Assembly (NCBI GenBank): GCA_037976565.1
Contig: CP137684.1
Location: 23,353,745-23,417,744, forward strand
Reading direction: 5' to 3'
Source of the DNA: Mesocentrotus franciscanus
Lineage: Eukaryota; Echinodermata; Echinoidea; Camarodonta; Strongylocentrotidae
Length of the DNA: 64,000 bases
Part shown: in pieces, positions 1 through 12,257 of the stretch
Position numbering within the stretch: the stretch's first letter is position 1
How the letters are laid out: each line of letters opens with the position of its first letter
The notes under the pieces: model-generated
Database searches by the model: none
What the model was told of the DNA's origin: nothing
The model's input: the letters and a program-made list of their open reading frames with translations, nothing else
Program-made: the position numbers and the translations under genes

Positions 1-968
1 TCCCGCAAACGATGTAGAATCTCCCGGTATATGAAACAAGTGAAACGCTCTCGGCGGTCTCGCCTGCATTACGCAATTCGGCATTACGCAATTCGATATG
101 ATGAAAAATTGAGGTTGGGACATTATTTTTATAGGCAGGGTGGCCCATTTGCAGACCCCCGAAAATGAAATCCTCTGAATATAATAAGCATTTTGAAGTG
201 AATATTGATTATCAATCATCAGAATAATTATTTACTGTATCATAAGAATACAATATAATGAGATTTAGTGTATGGGTAAGACTATAAATGTTTCAATGCT
301 TGTCAGTAATTTACAAATAAAGTTATCTAATAAACTTTTTAAGAAAAGAGGATTTTTCAGCATTTTGTGTAAAAAAAATTGGAAGGTAGAGCCCATCTAC
401 ATCAAATCACGTCTCATTAGCATAATGAGAACATTATTATGAGATATACTCCAATATATATTATTGAAACATCAATATTGTCACCTAGCTGTAACTGATC
501 ATGTACATACTAAGCCTGGGATCGAATACTAAAATTACTATTAGAATATTCATGGGAAAGTACTCGAATGATTCGAATATTTACTTTCATGAAATATGAA
601 CAAATAACAATTTATTTATTAATTCTCATATTAAATTTTGAGAACATAATCCAAGTCTACTGACCTAAAATGACCTTTGACCTTGACTTTGTGACCTGGA
701 ATTTGTGTCACATGATTTGTGATACTTGATAGCCCTTGGGTACAAGTTTCATGGAATTTGAACAAACACTTTTGAAATTATGCTAAAATTTCAAAATCTT
801 GATGTTGATGCTACAACAAAGTCTAAGTTTCCAGACCTGAAATGACATTTGACCTTTACTTTGTCACCTAAAAGACTAATAACATGATTGGTGATACTTG
901 ATAACCCTTATGTTCAAGTTTCATGGAATAGGAATGTATACTTTCAAAATTATGATAACAATTAAAAC

Positions 969-1775
969 TAGATGGAACTTCAACTGCGCGCAGTCGAAAA
1001 ATGCCTCCGCCATAGAGCAATTTTACAAACCAAAATGGAAGCAATTTTTAAAATTCAAGTTTGATTGTAATCCATCTGTTGGTTCTAATGATAACACGAT
1101 CACGAGCTATTTTAGGATACATAATGAGCCCTGTGACCTTTGACCTCGTGACCCCAATTCTAATCAGTTCATTGACTCTGCAAGATACATACATGACCCA
1201 AGTTTGGCGGTAATCCATCAATCGATTCTTGAAATAACGTGATCACAAGCTATTTTGCATACATAACGAGCCCTGTGACCTTTGACCTCGTGACCCCAAA
1301 ATCTAATCAGTTCATTAGCTCTGCAAGATACATACATGACCCAAGTTTGGCGGTAATCCATCAATCGGTTCTTGAGATAACGCGATCACGAGCTATTTTT
1401 GCATACATAATGAGCCCTGTGACCTTTGACCTTGTGACCCCAAAATCTAATCAGTTCATTGGCTCTGCAAGATACATACAGGACCCAAGTTTGGCGGTAA
1501 TCCATCAATCGGTTGAGATAACGCGATCACGAGCTATTTTTGCATACATAATGGACCCTGTGACCTTTGACCTCGTGACCCCAAAATCTAATCAGTTCAT
1601 TAGCTCTGCAAGATACATACATGACCTGAGTTTGGCGGTAATCCATCAATTGGTTCTTGAGATAACGCGATCACGAGAACGGGACGTACGCACAGACGTG
1701 CGTACGTGCGTATGTACGCACGGACTGACAACCAGAAAACATAATTCCCCGGCTACTTTGTAGCGGAGGCATAAA
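969..1775 (-). mobile_element. Pearl/HINE-like tandem-repeat element with about 148-bp repeats
   Basis: The left edge reads CTAGATGGAACTTCAACTGC. The core holds about four ~148-bp repeats (about 1095-1675), each with TGACCTTTGACCTCGTGACC. A GTACG-rich microsatellite follows (1680-1725). The end is a hairpin-forming GCGGAGGCATAA at 1758-1774. The same architecture in opposite orientation occurs at 43897-45037. Oyster pearl and Helentron-associated (HINE) elements share this layout of core repeats, ACGG-type microsatellite and terminal hairpin; assignment here rests on layout, not a database match. The ORF at 1239-1763 is only the repeat read through and is not a gene. Confidence 0.6.
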
Positions 1776-2174
1776 AAAGTAACCATGTATTGCCATTATA
1801 AAGAATTAAAGCTCGTTTTCATTTGATTTTTTTTTAAAGAATGACATGCGCTGCATATGAAATTCAATTGTCAGTGCCTTTTGCTTTTTCTCATGAACTG
1901 TGTACCCATAAGACATTGAGTGATTTCAAGTACGGTGTTCGGTGTTGGTGTTGGTGTTGAGAGCATGGAAAGGCTGTTAAACCGAGCTCCAACACCGACG
2001 GTCAGTTTAGAAGGACGATACCGATCGCGTTATCGATAGCTCAACACCAGCCTCAACACCGAGTGACGTCATACTCTACAGGCGAAAAGTCTTGCAATAA
2101 AAGCATAATCCTTTCAGAAATTCCATTAAAATTACATCATATCGAATATCAAATGTAAAGTCATATTAAACGAG

Positions 2175-3196
2175 CTGAAGACATGGAATTTCACAAGTTG
2201 ACCTCTGTGACCCTTGACCTACATGCTCCAAAATCTAAACAGATCGTCTTCCTATGGTGATACATACTATCATTAAGTTTGAAGTGAAAATTCTCCAGTG
2301 GTTCTTGAGATATCGCGATAACGATCTCAATGTATGGAATTTCATAAGTTGACCTCTGTGACCCTTGACCTTTGACCTACGTGCTCCAAAATCTAATCAG
2401 ATTGTCTTCCTATGGTGATACACACTATCATTAAGTTTGAAGTTTAAATCTCCAGTGGTTCTTGAGATATTATAACAATCTCAATGTATGGAATTTCATA
2501 AGTTGACCTCTGTGACCCTTGACCTTTGGCCTACGTGCTCCAAAATCTAATCAGATCGTCTTCCTATGGTGATACATACTATCCTTAAGTTTGAAGTTTT
2601 TACATCTCCAGTGGTTCTTGAGATATCATGATAACAATCTCAATGTATGGAATTTCATAAGTTGACCTCTATGACCCTTGACCTTTGACCTACGTGCTCC
2701 AAAATATAATCAGATTGTTTTCCTATAGTGATACACACTATCACTAAGTTTGAAGTTTAAATCTCCAGTGGTTCTTGAGATATCATGATAACAATCTCAA
2801 TGTATGGAATTTCATAAGTTGACCTCTGTGACCCTTGACCTTTGACATACGTGCTCCAAAATCTAATCAGATCGTCTTCCTATGCATATACATACTATCC
2901 TTAAGTTTGAAGTTTAAATCTCAAATGGTTCTTGAGATATCGCGCTAACAAACTCAATACAAGGAATTTCATAAGTTGACCTCTGTGACCTGTGACCTTT
3001 GACCTACGTACTCCAAAATCTAATCAGATCGTCTTCCTATGGTGATAAATACTATTCCCGAGTCTTAAGTTTAAATCTTAAATGGTTCTTGAGATATTGT
3101 GATAACGGTCAAACGGGACGGACGTACGGACGGACGTACGGACGGACAACCCAAAAACATGATGCCTCCGGCACCACCTTCGGTGGCGGAGGCATA
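2175..3196 (+). mobile_element. Second tandem-repeat element, six ~155-bp units, ACGG microsatellite and hairpin end
   Basis: GGAATTTCAYAAGTTGACC recurs near 2187, 2336, 2489, 2648, 2807 and 2963 (spacing about 149-159 bp). Each unit contains three spaced TGACC half-sites. After the last unit come CGGACGGACGTACGGACGG (3115-3150) and a perfect GCCTCCG/CGGAGGC hairpin at about 3162-3193. It shares its end type with the 969-1775 element but has a different core. The pair replaces a few bases of the host repeat, as shown by the uninterrupted copy at 60020-60045. The 1776-2174 stretch between the two cores has a GTGTTGGTGTTG run and no coding signal. Confidence 0.6.
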
Positions 3197-3676
3197 AAAA
3201 TCTTAGCCTGATGCCACAACATAGTTAAGTTTGTTGACCTGAAATGACCTTTGACCTTGACCTAGTGGGCTGAAATTCTACTCACATGATTGGGGATACT
3301 TGATATCCCTTTAGTCTAAGTTTCATTGAATAAGAACTTATACTTTTAAAATTATATTACAAATTCAAAACTTAACCTCAGGTTAAGTTTTTGATGATGA
3401 TGCCACAACATAGTCTAAGTTTGTTGACCTGAAATGACCTTTGACCTTGTCTTTGTGACCTGAAATTTTGCTCACATGATTGGGGATACTTGATAACCCT
3501 TGGCTTTAGTCCAAGTTTCATTTAATAGGACCTTATACTTTCAAAATTATATTAACAATTCAAAAACTTAACCTTAGGAGTTAGGTTAAGTTTTGATGTT
3601 GACGCCGCCGCCGTCGCCGCCACCGGAAAAGCGGCGCCTATGTCTCGCTTTTTGCTACGCAGGCGAGACAAAAACC

Positions 3677-4547
3677 GGGGCTTATTCAGAATCATATCCC
3701 TACTTTGACCCCGTATTCCATAACTCCGGCGTAAAGATGCCCTAGGCCTACTATTACTAAAACATACCCAGAGACAGAGTCAAGTAAATATTCATCAATT
3801 GTTCAAATAATGGCCATGATTTAAAAGTGGTTAGACTATGTTTCTTACCTGTTTCGTGTCAATTTTCTTATCTTTTTTGGAGTTTTTTTCCTAAAATTAA
3901 AAAAGAAGAAATATAATGTACACTTTCTCACGACAAACGGGACGACAAACTGCTGCACAATACAATTGCATACCGTATATAAAGCGTATCGACGGTGGGG
4001 TGCGAGCGCGCGCGCTTCGTGAAGTTAGCGACCGTAATGATGAATTGCTTCGATTAATTTAATGAGGATCCGAGATTACAGTCGCTAACTTCACGCACGC
4101 GCATGTGCCCGCAACCCACCGTACCGTCGGTACGCTAGCGCTATACGTTATGCAATTGTATTAGGCCTAGGCCTATAGTCTATATATCGTGCAGCAGTTT
4201 GCCGTGATCCCGTGAGAAAGTGTATATTATTAAGTCTTCGTTTTTAGGAAAAATACACCCAAAAAGATAAGAAAATTGACACGAAACAGGTAGTCTAGAT
4301 CTAAAAGTTAAAAAAAACATACCCAAAATCAAATAGGCATAGGGTCTACTCTTAGGGACCTTAGGCCTAGGCCTAGTCTATAGGCTAGTCTAGATTCTAG
4401 ATCTAGTCTAGGACTAGGCCTAGAGGCTAGAGTAGAGAGACTAGCCTAGACCTAGATCTAGATTCTAGGGCATCTCTAGGCCTACGCCGGAGTTACGGCG
4501 TCAAAGTTCTAAGGCCTGTAAGGGATATGATTCTGAATAAGCGCCCC
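3677..4547. repeat. 870-bp palindromic (foldback) element
   Basis: The two halves are inverted copies: GGGGCTTATTCAGAATCATA at 3677 faces its complement ending at 4547, and CTGTTTCGTGTCAATTTTC (about 3849) faces its complement near 4270-4290. The centre lies near 4065, where GTGAAGTTAGCGAC and GTCGCTAACTTCAC face each other. Arms are about 400 bp with small asymmetries. A diverged relative of the left end occurs at 34852-34898, and related interior sequence occurs at 37051-37140. No ORF is present. This is a foldback or MITE-type element. Confidence 0.75.
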
Positions 4548-5714
4548 AAAACCTTCCGCCAAACGTGTAAAATGAGTAAAAAAATAAACGATTTTTATTT
4601 TTAGTGCTCACTACCCCCCCCCCCCACCCTTCAGCAAAAACATGTTGCATACGACGAATTACGATATCGATACGGTATAGCATAGGCCTAGCCCTAGATC
4701 TAGATCTAGAAGTCTACGCTGGTTCGCCTGAAGAAGAAAAACAATCTCTCTCCAACTAACTCCAAGCAGTTCCCCATGCAAAGTTGACAGCCCTGGCTAA
4801 AATCGACTAGATTCTAAAGTAAGAGTAAAGACAGTAAAGTCAAGAGCTGACAAACTTGATCCAGAGTCGAGAGATTTTTACCAGAGACAGATTGAGAATG
4901 TTGTTACCTTCTAGTCTGGCTGTCCTGAATTTGAGGATAGCGTTGAAAAGAAATAAGATGTAAACGATCCTAATGGTACTGGTAGTGGTACTGGTAGGCA
5001 TACTGCATAGCAACACGGTCAGTTCGGTCCAGCTAGCTTCGCCTTCGAACGGTGAGCCTGGCCCTAGGCCCCTTGGCTTAGTACTAACTAGTAGTAGTAG
5101 GTCCGTCCAATGACCGATGCAGGGTAGATTCAGAGAATATAGAATGAGTCTGCATCTGAGACAAAACAACTTTAACAAGCCTGCCACTTTTTTTTGTACG
5201 GATCCATTAGAAATAGAAGCCAAAATACCTAGAGGCTATGAAAAATGCATTCTGTATAGGGTCCTAGCCTAGCTATAGCCCCGCGCAGAGTGTACTATAC
5301 TTCACATGCACAGTACTAGTATAGTACAGTACAGTGCAGTGTACAGTGCTAGCTACTGTACTACTTGGTAAAAGACGACAATACGCGTATATATTATCAG
5401 CGTATTAGAGAGGTCAAATCGCCTAGGCCTATTGTACGTAATTATTGTAATTTGTTCATCATGCTGCGCGCTAGTGACGCAAGTGATTAAGCGAATCAGC
5501 GTGGATTATTCTGATGCGATACCGTTAGATAAATACGCGCTTTAACTTATATCGGTCACAAGCATACGTACCATCGGGGAGTGGACTATTTTCTTTTCTT
5601 TTCACGTATTCTCTTTTTAGTCAATAACTGGGTCTGTTTTTGTTTTATTAGATCAAACATGCTATAAGCCTTATATAACAACACATTCTCTGGCTATGAT
5701 TATACATTTAAAAT
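4548..5714. other. Intergenic, no gene seen
   Basis: Contains CTAG/CCTAGG-rich runs around 4340-4480 continuing to 4720, a C homopolymer at 4614-4626, and AGTACAGTGCAGTGTACAG repeats at 5320-5350. The only longer frame (4840-5223, minus) has no recognisable domain and no splice support. Confidence 0.5.
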
Positions 5715-6541
5715 ATGCTGATGCATTAAGTTTCCTTATTTTAGACAAACAAATTAGTGGATGAATTTTCCCCACCCACCCTCATGCATACCTCTCTCTC
5801 TCTCTTTCTCTGTCTTTCGGAAATTATCTTCTGCAAGGTTTGTTCTCTTGACTGAACAACCTTCTGTCTCACTTTCAGTCGTACTTGTTAGCACTCATTT
5901 GCATTCACTTGTTATCAACTACGATCAACCATTCCATTCACTCCATGCACATCCATGCACTCTCCCTTTTTTGCAGCCTTTGCAGCCTTCGCAGGAGCTT
6001 TGCTAGCTAGAAGTAGAACATTTTTAATATAGAGACCGGAGAGACCGTAAATTATGTTAATCATTTTATTCATATTTTCTAACTTGCAAAAAGGAAAGTA
6101 AAACATTGTTTAATTTCAACATCTTGACATAATTTTATTTTGTAAAGACAATTCCTTTTTGCAAGTTAGAAAATATGAATAAAATGATATATACTTTACG
6201 GTCTCTCCGGTCTCTACATTAATGTTCTACGTCTAGCTAGCAAAGCTCCTGCAAAGGCTGCATGCAAAGGCTGCAAAAAGGGAGAGTGTAGAGAATCCAA
6301 GTGAACTTTGACAGGAATAGAGTGAATGGAATGGTTAATTAATCGTAGTTGATAACGAGTGAATGCAAATGAGTGCATGGTATAACAAGTACGACTGAAT
6401 GCAGCCAAAGACATTGCATCAGGTTGTTCAGTCAGAAGATCGAGAAAGCCATGATCGAGAAAGAGGTACAATAAGGGTGGTTGGGGAAAATTCATCCCCT
6501 AATTTGTTTGTCTAAAATAAGGAAACTTAATGCATCAGCAT
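5715..6541. repeat. 827-bp palindromic (foldback) element
   Basis: ATGCTGATGCATTAAG at 5715 is mirrored by CTTAATGCATCAGCAT ending at 6541. The match runs through both arms, including GGAGAGACCGTAAA near 6040 against its inverse near 6200 and TTGCAAAAAGGAA (6085) against TTCCTTTTTGCAAG (6150). Arms are about 380 bp around a roughly 50-bp spacer at 6100-6145. Short frames on both strands (5761-6006, 6214-6495) are mirror images of each other, which argues against coding. Confidence 0.8.
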
Positions 6542-6569
6542 CCCTTACAAAAAAAAATCTCTATGGTAC

Positions 6570-7255
6570 ACCATACACACCATAGCAAATCTACCATTGA
6601 TTACCATACAAACACCATCATGAGCAAATCTACCATAGATCTACCATTCATTTACCATTGAACTAATTAAAATGATTGGGACAAATTTATTCATTTATTC
6701 AAATTAGGCCACACCTACATATTCTACCATTCAACTACCATACAGACACCATAGGTCTACCATTAAGCTACGATTCATCTACCATTGATCCACCACTCAT
6801 CTACCATAGGGCTACCATTGATCCACCACTCATCTACCATAGGGCTACCATTCATCTACATTTCATCTACCATAGAGCAACCATTCATCTACCATAGGGC
6901 TACCACTCATCTACCACAGTGTTATCATTTATCTACCATTCATCTACCACAGTGATATCACTGTTGTACCATTCATATACCTTAGAGCCATCACTCATCT
7001 ACCCGTAGAGCCACCACTCATATACCACTCATCTACCACAGCCATCATTGTTCTACCATAGAGCCATCATTGTTCTACCATAGAGCCATCATTCATCTAC
7101 CATAGAGCCACCATTCATCTACCATAGAGCCACCATTCATCTACAATAGAGCCACCATTCATCCACCATAGAGCCACCATTCATCTACCATAGAGCCACC
7201 ATTCATCTACCATAGAGCCACCATTCATCTACCATTCATCCACCATATGCAACAA
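6570..7255 (+). repeat. Tandem array of ~22-24-bp units (ATCTACCATAGAGCCACC)
   Basis: Degenerate at the left edge and nearly homogeneous from about 7080 to 7250, which suggests recent expansion at the right side. Read in frame it gives a low-complexity Ile/His/Tyr peptide that is not a gene. Confidence 0.85.
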
Positions 7256-8840
7256 AATGGTACGCTTAATTGTAGCATTTTGAAATGGTATATTCAGAAT
7301 GGTAGTTTGGGTCTTGATCTATGGTTAGCAGAATGATGGCTGTAGTGCGTTTTATAGTACACAGAATGGTGACTATAATACATGTATATTGAACTTTTGA
7401 GAAATCTAAACTTCAATGTTAACTTACAATACACACATGACGCTTATCAAAAAAATGAATTGAATGAAAGTGGCAGGATGTATTTGGTTTATATCAAAAG
7501 TTGTATGCATGTACATATGCTAAAAACTAAAATAAAAGGCAAGTAAAAAATATATCACATAAACATTTACACTACAAACTAAAATGAAAGGCAGGTTCGT
7601 AATTGCAACACATATTACTTGGACTTATTCTACTAAGATGTAATAAATACCCACATGTATATCACCCTAGTTCCTCTAAATAATCGGCAAGTTAAAAAGA
7701 AATAACTAAAATGTCATATACAGTGTGTACGTAAATATGACTAAAATGAAAGGCAAGTTAAAAATATATAAACATGTACAATAAAAACTAAGGCACTGAG
7801 TTGCAGCACAGGATTGTTCTAAAACATTGTATAAACATGTACAATAAAAACTCAAATGAAAGGCAAGTTCATAATTGCAACACATATTACTTGGACTTAT
7901 TCTACTAAGATGTAATAAATACCCACATATATATCACCCTAGTTCCTCTAATAATCGGCAAGTTGAAAGACTTACTGATTGTGGTTTGCCACATCATAAT
8001 ATACCTGTTAACAATGACTATTATATCACTTTCACACACATAACTTACAATATAAACACTAAAAATCAGCATGAAAGGCAGTTTGAGAAAATAGAGAGGT
8101 ACATAGCAAAACTCTTTGTACATAATTGCTTCAGGCACTGACTTGGTAAAAAATGACAAAAATGTGACCCTGACATTGTCACACTCATAGCGCCCTAACA
8201 CAAAAATCTATTAAAACAAAAATTACTGTTCTTGGTGATGTTTTTCATAGGGAGAGACACTCTATCTGATGGGACATAATTATTTTGTTCCTATATTTTG
8301 TGAAGTGCACCGTTCCGTTTTTTTGGGGGCCACCCTGTATAATGATAGATATTCACTTTCTATAAAGTGTGGCAGATAATATTTATTTGTAGTCTTTTAA
8401 CTTATGGTGTAAATGTTGTTAGATTCTGTATAAATTTCACTTTCATCAATACAAGAGCTGAAGATATTTTTAAGTACATGTATGTCTAAATAAATGGCAA
8501 GTTGAAAGACTTGTATTGATATTATTATTTTTTTTTATGGTCAGTTTTTATTCTTTTCTCTCTTGAAACAAATTATAATCATAGTACAAATTACAATCAT
8601 CATATGTAACGCTCACTGCAAATGTGATGACATTATAAATCAGTATAATTTTTTGTCTTACAAACGGCTTCAAAAGAAACTTACATAGTTAGTTCCTATA
8701 CATCATTTTTGAAACAAAAATTCATATTTTCAAAGAAAACATATGCAGTTGTATAATCCAAAAATGTTGTTTTAACAATGTAGCAACTTATACTTCTTTT
8801 ATACTGTTGTCCTGAGAGAAAAGTTCTCTTTTTGTTAACC
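7256..8840. other. AT-rich intergenic DNA with an internal direct duplication
   Basis: A segment of about 140 bp containing GCAACACATATTACTTGGAC at 7606-7700 recurs at 7878-7972. AAAATGAAAGGCAAGTT is scattered between and around the copies. No coding, RNA or regulatory signal was recognised. Confidence 0.5.
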
Positions 8841-9197
8841 CTACCCTACCCGACCTCTCCCTTATCCTTATCCCCCTCTTAACTGGTGGACGACTGGCTC
8901 TGGGTTCCAATTGTTTGTCTAATACTCAGGTTTTCCCATTTAGAAAAATGAATAGTGAGAGTTCCCTCATTGCTGCCAATTTCCTTTCTTCTACTTTATC
9001 CCCTATTATACTATTCTTTATTTCATTAAAAGAGGGTGGTTTTTAAGTTCTCTATTTCTATAAATCAGATATTTAACAAGAATTTAAACATGATTCATTA
9101 ATTGATATTTTCCTTTATTTCTCTCCTCTTTCCCATACAGAATTTCCTCCAAACTACAGTTATGTATTTCAAAGTCTAAAAATCTCGTGCACATTCC

Positions 9198-10866
9198 CTA
9201 CACTGATTGTGCAAATTCACAAGTATAGAATAAATGCTTATATGTTTCTTCATCTTTTTCGCAAAATGAGCATAAGTTAGTCGAGACAAGGCCAAAACGG
9301 AAGAGGTGATGGTTTGTATATAATATGTTATGTATAAGTTTGAACTGAAACTCTCTTAATCGACTGTTAAGTGTACACTGTCTTAGTCTTAAAAATATGT
9401 TTTCTATTTCCTTACAGGAAAAACCATAGTTCCTTCCAATTCTCTCAAAAACCAAAGGTTTAAAATCATCTTTCTTTATTAATTGTACATAAATTTGTTT
9501 TGATTTTAGATCAGCTATATTAGTTGTTTTCTTCCCAAAGTGAAATCAGTTCCAGAATTATTTTTTCTTCTCCTTTCTAAAATTATTTTTCCAACAAACT
9601 GGTAAACAGGCATAAAAGTGCTTGATCTTTTCAATTTCATTTACTTCAACACCTAAATCGATAAAATGCCTGTCACATTTTAGTTTACCATCGTTTTCCA
9701 AAATATGTTTTAATTTGTAAATTCCTTTGTCATACAACCTCTTATCGTATATACAACTTCCTTTATATCGAATAAGTTTATTATTAAAAATTACCACATC
9801 ACCAATGTCTATACTCCTTATATGTCTCGTATTCACCCAATCTTCTAATAAATCCATATAAAATTGTGGAGCTGTCACTTTTAATAAACTTGGTATATAG
9901 TCACATGAAAATATCAAATCTCCACCCACGTGTTCAGTGACAAAGTTAAAATATTGTTTCCATTTCATGTCTTCATCTTTGTTTAGAAGTTTTTGAATCC
10001 ACATAATTCGCTGCGATTTAACTTGTGCAGAAAAATTTAACATCTTTAACCCCCTTGCTTATAGTCTAAAAACATGGTGTTTCTATTGCTTTTATCTGTT
10101 TTTCCTTTCCATATGAAATCAAAAGTTAATTCATCCAGTGAATCATAAACCCATTTTGGAACAGGAGTAAGTGACGCCCGATAAAGAACTTTAGAATAAA
10201 TGTGCACCTTCAATAGTTGAATCTTACCCATAAGTGTTAAATCCCTTTGCTTCCAAAAATTTAAAAGTGTTTTTATTTTACTTAAGATTTCTTTATAATT
10301 TAGATCTTCTTTCTTGTGTTCATCGAGGGAAAAGAAAATCCCTAAAACCTTAAGAAAGTCAACTATTTCGCCAAAAGCAAAATCACAATCTAAACGTTGA
10401 CATAAACCTAACCTTAATATTTTAGTCTTGTCGTTGTTTATTTTCAGTCCAGAAATTTTTTCGAAATCTGCAAATAATACTTTTAACCTATTAATTGATT
10501 TTTATTGCGAACAAAAATTGTCATATCATCCGCATAAAGTACTAGTTTAGTTTCCTTATCTCCAAAATTAATTCCGTCCACCAATTTATCTATTCGTAAT
10601 TTGTGTGCCATTACTTCAATACACAAGATAAAGAGGTACGGAGAAAGAGGGTCTCCCTGTCTTACTCCCCTTTCTACTTTGAAATAACCAGTGGACCCTC
10701 CTTCATTTAATACACAACTAAGAGTGTTCATGTATAAAACTTTAACCCACTTTTGATATGGTTCACCTGCTCGATCAAATACTATATGATAAAAAGCAAC
10801 TATTACACCCGTTACAAGTGAACAATGTAACAAGGACCAATCTGGAAAAAACAGAATTGTTGGCAT
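9198..10866 (-). pseudogene. Decayed non-LTR retrotransposon (L1/Tx1-like LINE) ORF2 fragment
   Basis: On the minus strand, pieces in successive frames carry reverse-transcriptase motifs: RQGDPLSPYLF and YADDMTIF in 10866-10483; then, after a frame change near 10490, GLKINNDKTKI; then FDFIWKGKT and a segment rich in Lys and Trp (10231-9558); and finally a C-terminal zf-RVT-like block with LCSFCEKDEETYKHLF at 9455-9198. This order is that of the RT domain, thumb/connection and C-terminal zinc-finger region of L1/Tx1-clade LINEs. The endonuclease and the N-terminal part of RT are missing, so it is 5'-truncated. At least two frame changes and stops make it inactive. The 3' UTR probably continues to about 8850. 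Confidence 0.85.
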
Positions 10867-10899
10867 CTCTGTATCAACATGAATTAATGAAGGATGAAA

Positions 10900-11560
10900 A
10901 AAAGGTTTTATGGAAGCATAGCATAAGGTACATATATAGTTACTTATTTTTTAGCACCAACTTTCCGAGCATTAGACATCTTCTCTCTAGCATGCCTATT
11001 AAAGTCGCTGTCCGAGTAACCGGGGAAGGTGGTGCGTGCAAAACCTTTAAGAGAAATAAACGGGGAAAAAAACATTTTTGTTTGTTACAAAATGTCAGTC
11101 TGCCAAAGGATTGCTACATTTCTATAAATAGTTAGTCAATCCATTTGGCCCGAAAGAAAAGCTTCAACTTAGATGCAAGTCAATTTTTTGTTGAGACTTA
11201 TGCGATAGTCAATATGTATTAAATTTACGTACAACTGTAGGCACTCTGAAGCTAACTTCACCACACATAATATGATCGCAATCGGACATTATATTCTCAA
11301 CTTGGTTCTGATCATTCTAAGAATCAACTATAGTGTCATAAATGTTTACTTGCAATAGTACTCTCTACGTGGTTTCCCTACAATATTCATTGAGGCCTGG
11401 ATGAATTCGCAGTAAAATGCAAAATACGGACAAAGGAAAATATATTTCAAAAAATCTGAACCTCCTGAAGGAAAGACTAAGAGATATATATTTCGGACAG
11501 ATTTTTTATATTGGTACAGACAAGGTATATATTATTTAAAGAGTCCTAGTCGCGCATATA
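10900..11560. other. Intergenic, nothing recognised
   Basis: Unique-looking AT-rich sequence. No ORF with recognisable composition, no RNA motif and no terminal repeats were seen. Confidence 0.4.
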
Positions 11561-11563
11561 ATT

Positions 11564-11848
11564 ATGTGCAAGTACACCCCTGGCGTCATGTCACGCGACA
11601 CCCAGCCTTGTTGAAAGGAGAAATTCGATAATTCCTTGTTAAATTAATGACACTAAATTGATACTTAATAATTATCAGAATGGAGTTGAGAATTAAAACT
11701 TGCATATATTATGTGCAAGTACACCCCTGGCGTCATGTCACGCGACACCCAGCCTCATTGAAAGGAGAAGTTCGATAATTCCTTGTTAAATTAATGACAC
11801 TATATTGATACTTAATAATTATCAGAATGGAGTTGAGAATTAAAACTG
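11564..11848 (+). repeat. Two-copy tandem duplication, ~137-148-bp unit
   Basis: GTGCAAGTACACCCCTGGCG occurs at about 11576 and 11713, and both copies end GAGTTGAGAATTAAAACT (11700 and 11848). The copies differ by only a few bases, so the duplication looks recent. Confidence 0.9.
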
Positions 11849-12038
11849 ACACCATATTGTAGCTGGAATTAATTTAGCTTTTTGCTCTAATTTTTCAGAA
11901 ATTGTCTGGACTTTCCCTTTAAGAGATCCATCAAAAATACAGAATAGGAATTATGAACAGTACTTGTTCGATCATGCATCCATCCATAAGGGCATTGACT
12001 TTTCAACAAAGGACTTACACGAGGTTGACTTTACTTAC

Positions 12039-12257
12039 ATCTTATTGCTGCCACCTTGTCTGCTGCAAGTGCAGGTCTCTGTGGCTCTTCTTTTTGGGCA
12101 TTGCATTTGCCTCCTGTTATAATGAATGAGTCTGGAGGATTTCAATACCAAACAGGCGTTCCATTAGAGCATTTACAAGGGCCCTCTGGGATGTCGAGGG
12201 CAGCATTCTGATCTCCTTCAGCGGCAGGAGGACTTCCCCCGTAGTTCTTGATTTTAG
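12039..12257 (-). other. Possible coding exon(s) of an unrecognised gene
   Basis: On the minus strand, a TTTATTTTGACAG acceptor at 12258 precedes an open segment translating as KIKNYGGSPPAAEGDQ and then IPEGPCKCSNGTPVW, which ends at a stop at 12142. A second open segment (12113-12039) begins after an AACAG and ends at a perfect GTAAGT donor; in one phase it gives the Cys-rich CPKRRATETCTCS. Composition is GC-richer and more protein-like than the surroundings. The gap between the segments is only 35 bp, too short for a usual intron, so they may not belong together. No family is recognised. Confidence 0.3.

Larger units (their letters stand above)
41..3670 (+). mobile_element. Long dispersed repeat (family B), copy 1, ending in a GTCTCGC hairpin
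   Basis: A long AT-rich repeat whose left end (GAAACGCTCTCGGCGGTCTC) recurs at 56331. Its right end, a hairpin with GTCTCGC/GCGAGAC arms at 3642-3668, recurs at 61009-61036. The two copies align piecewise: 560-960 with 59670-60020, and 3200-3600 with 60040-61000. The body repeats the phrases TGACCTTTGACC and GATACTTGATAACCC. No protein is encoded. Copy 1 carries a 2.2-kb insertion (969-3196) that copy 2 lacks at the same place. A hairpin 3' end with no obvious terminal inverted repeat suggests a Helitron/Helentron-type non-autonomous element, but no rep/helicase gene is present, so the class is a guess. Confidence 0.55.

Noticed and set aside
1239..1763. 174-residue ORF
   Set aside because: Runs across four ~148-bp repeats of a mobile element; no protein family.
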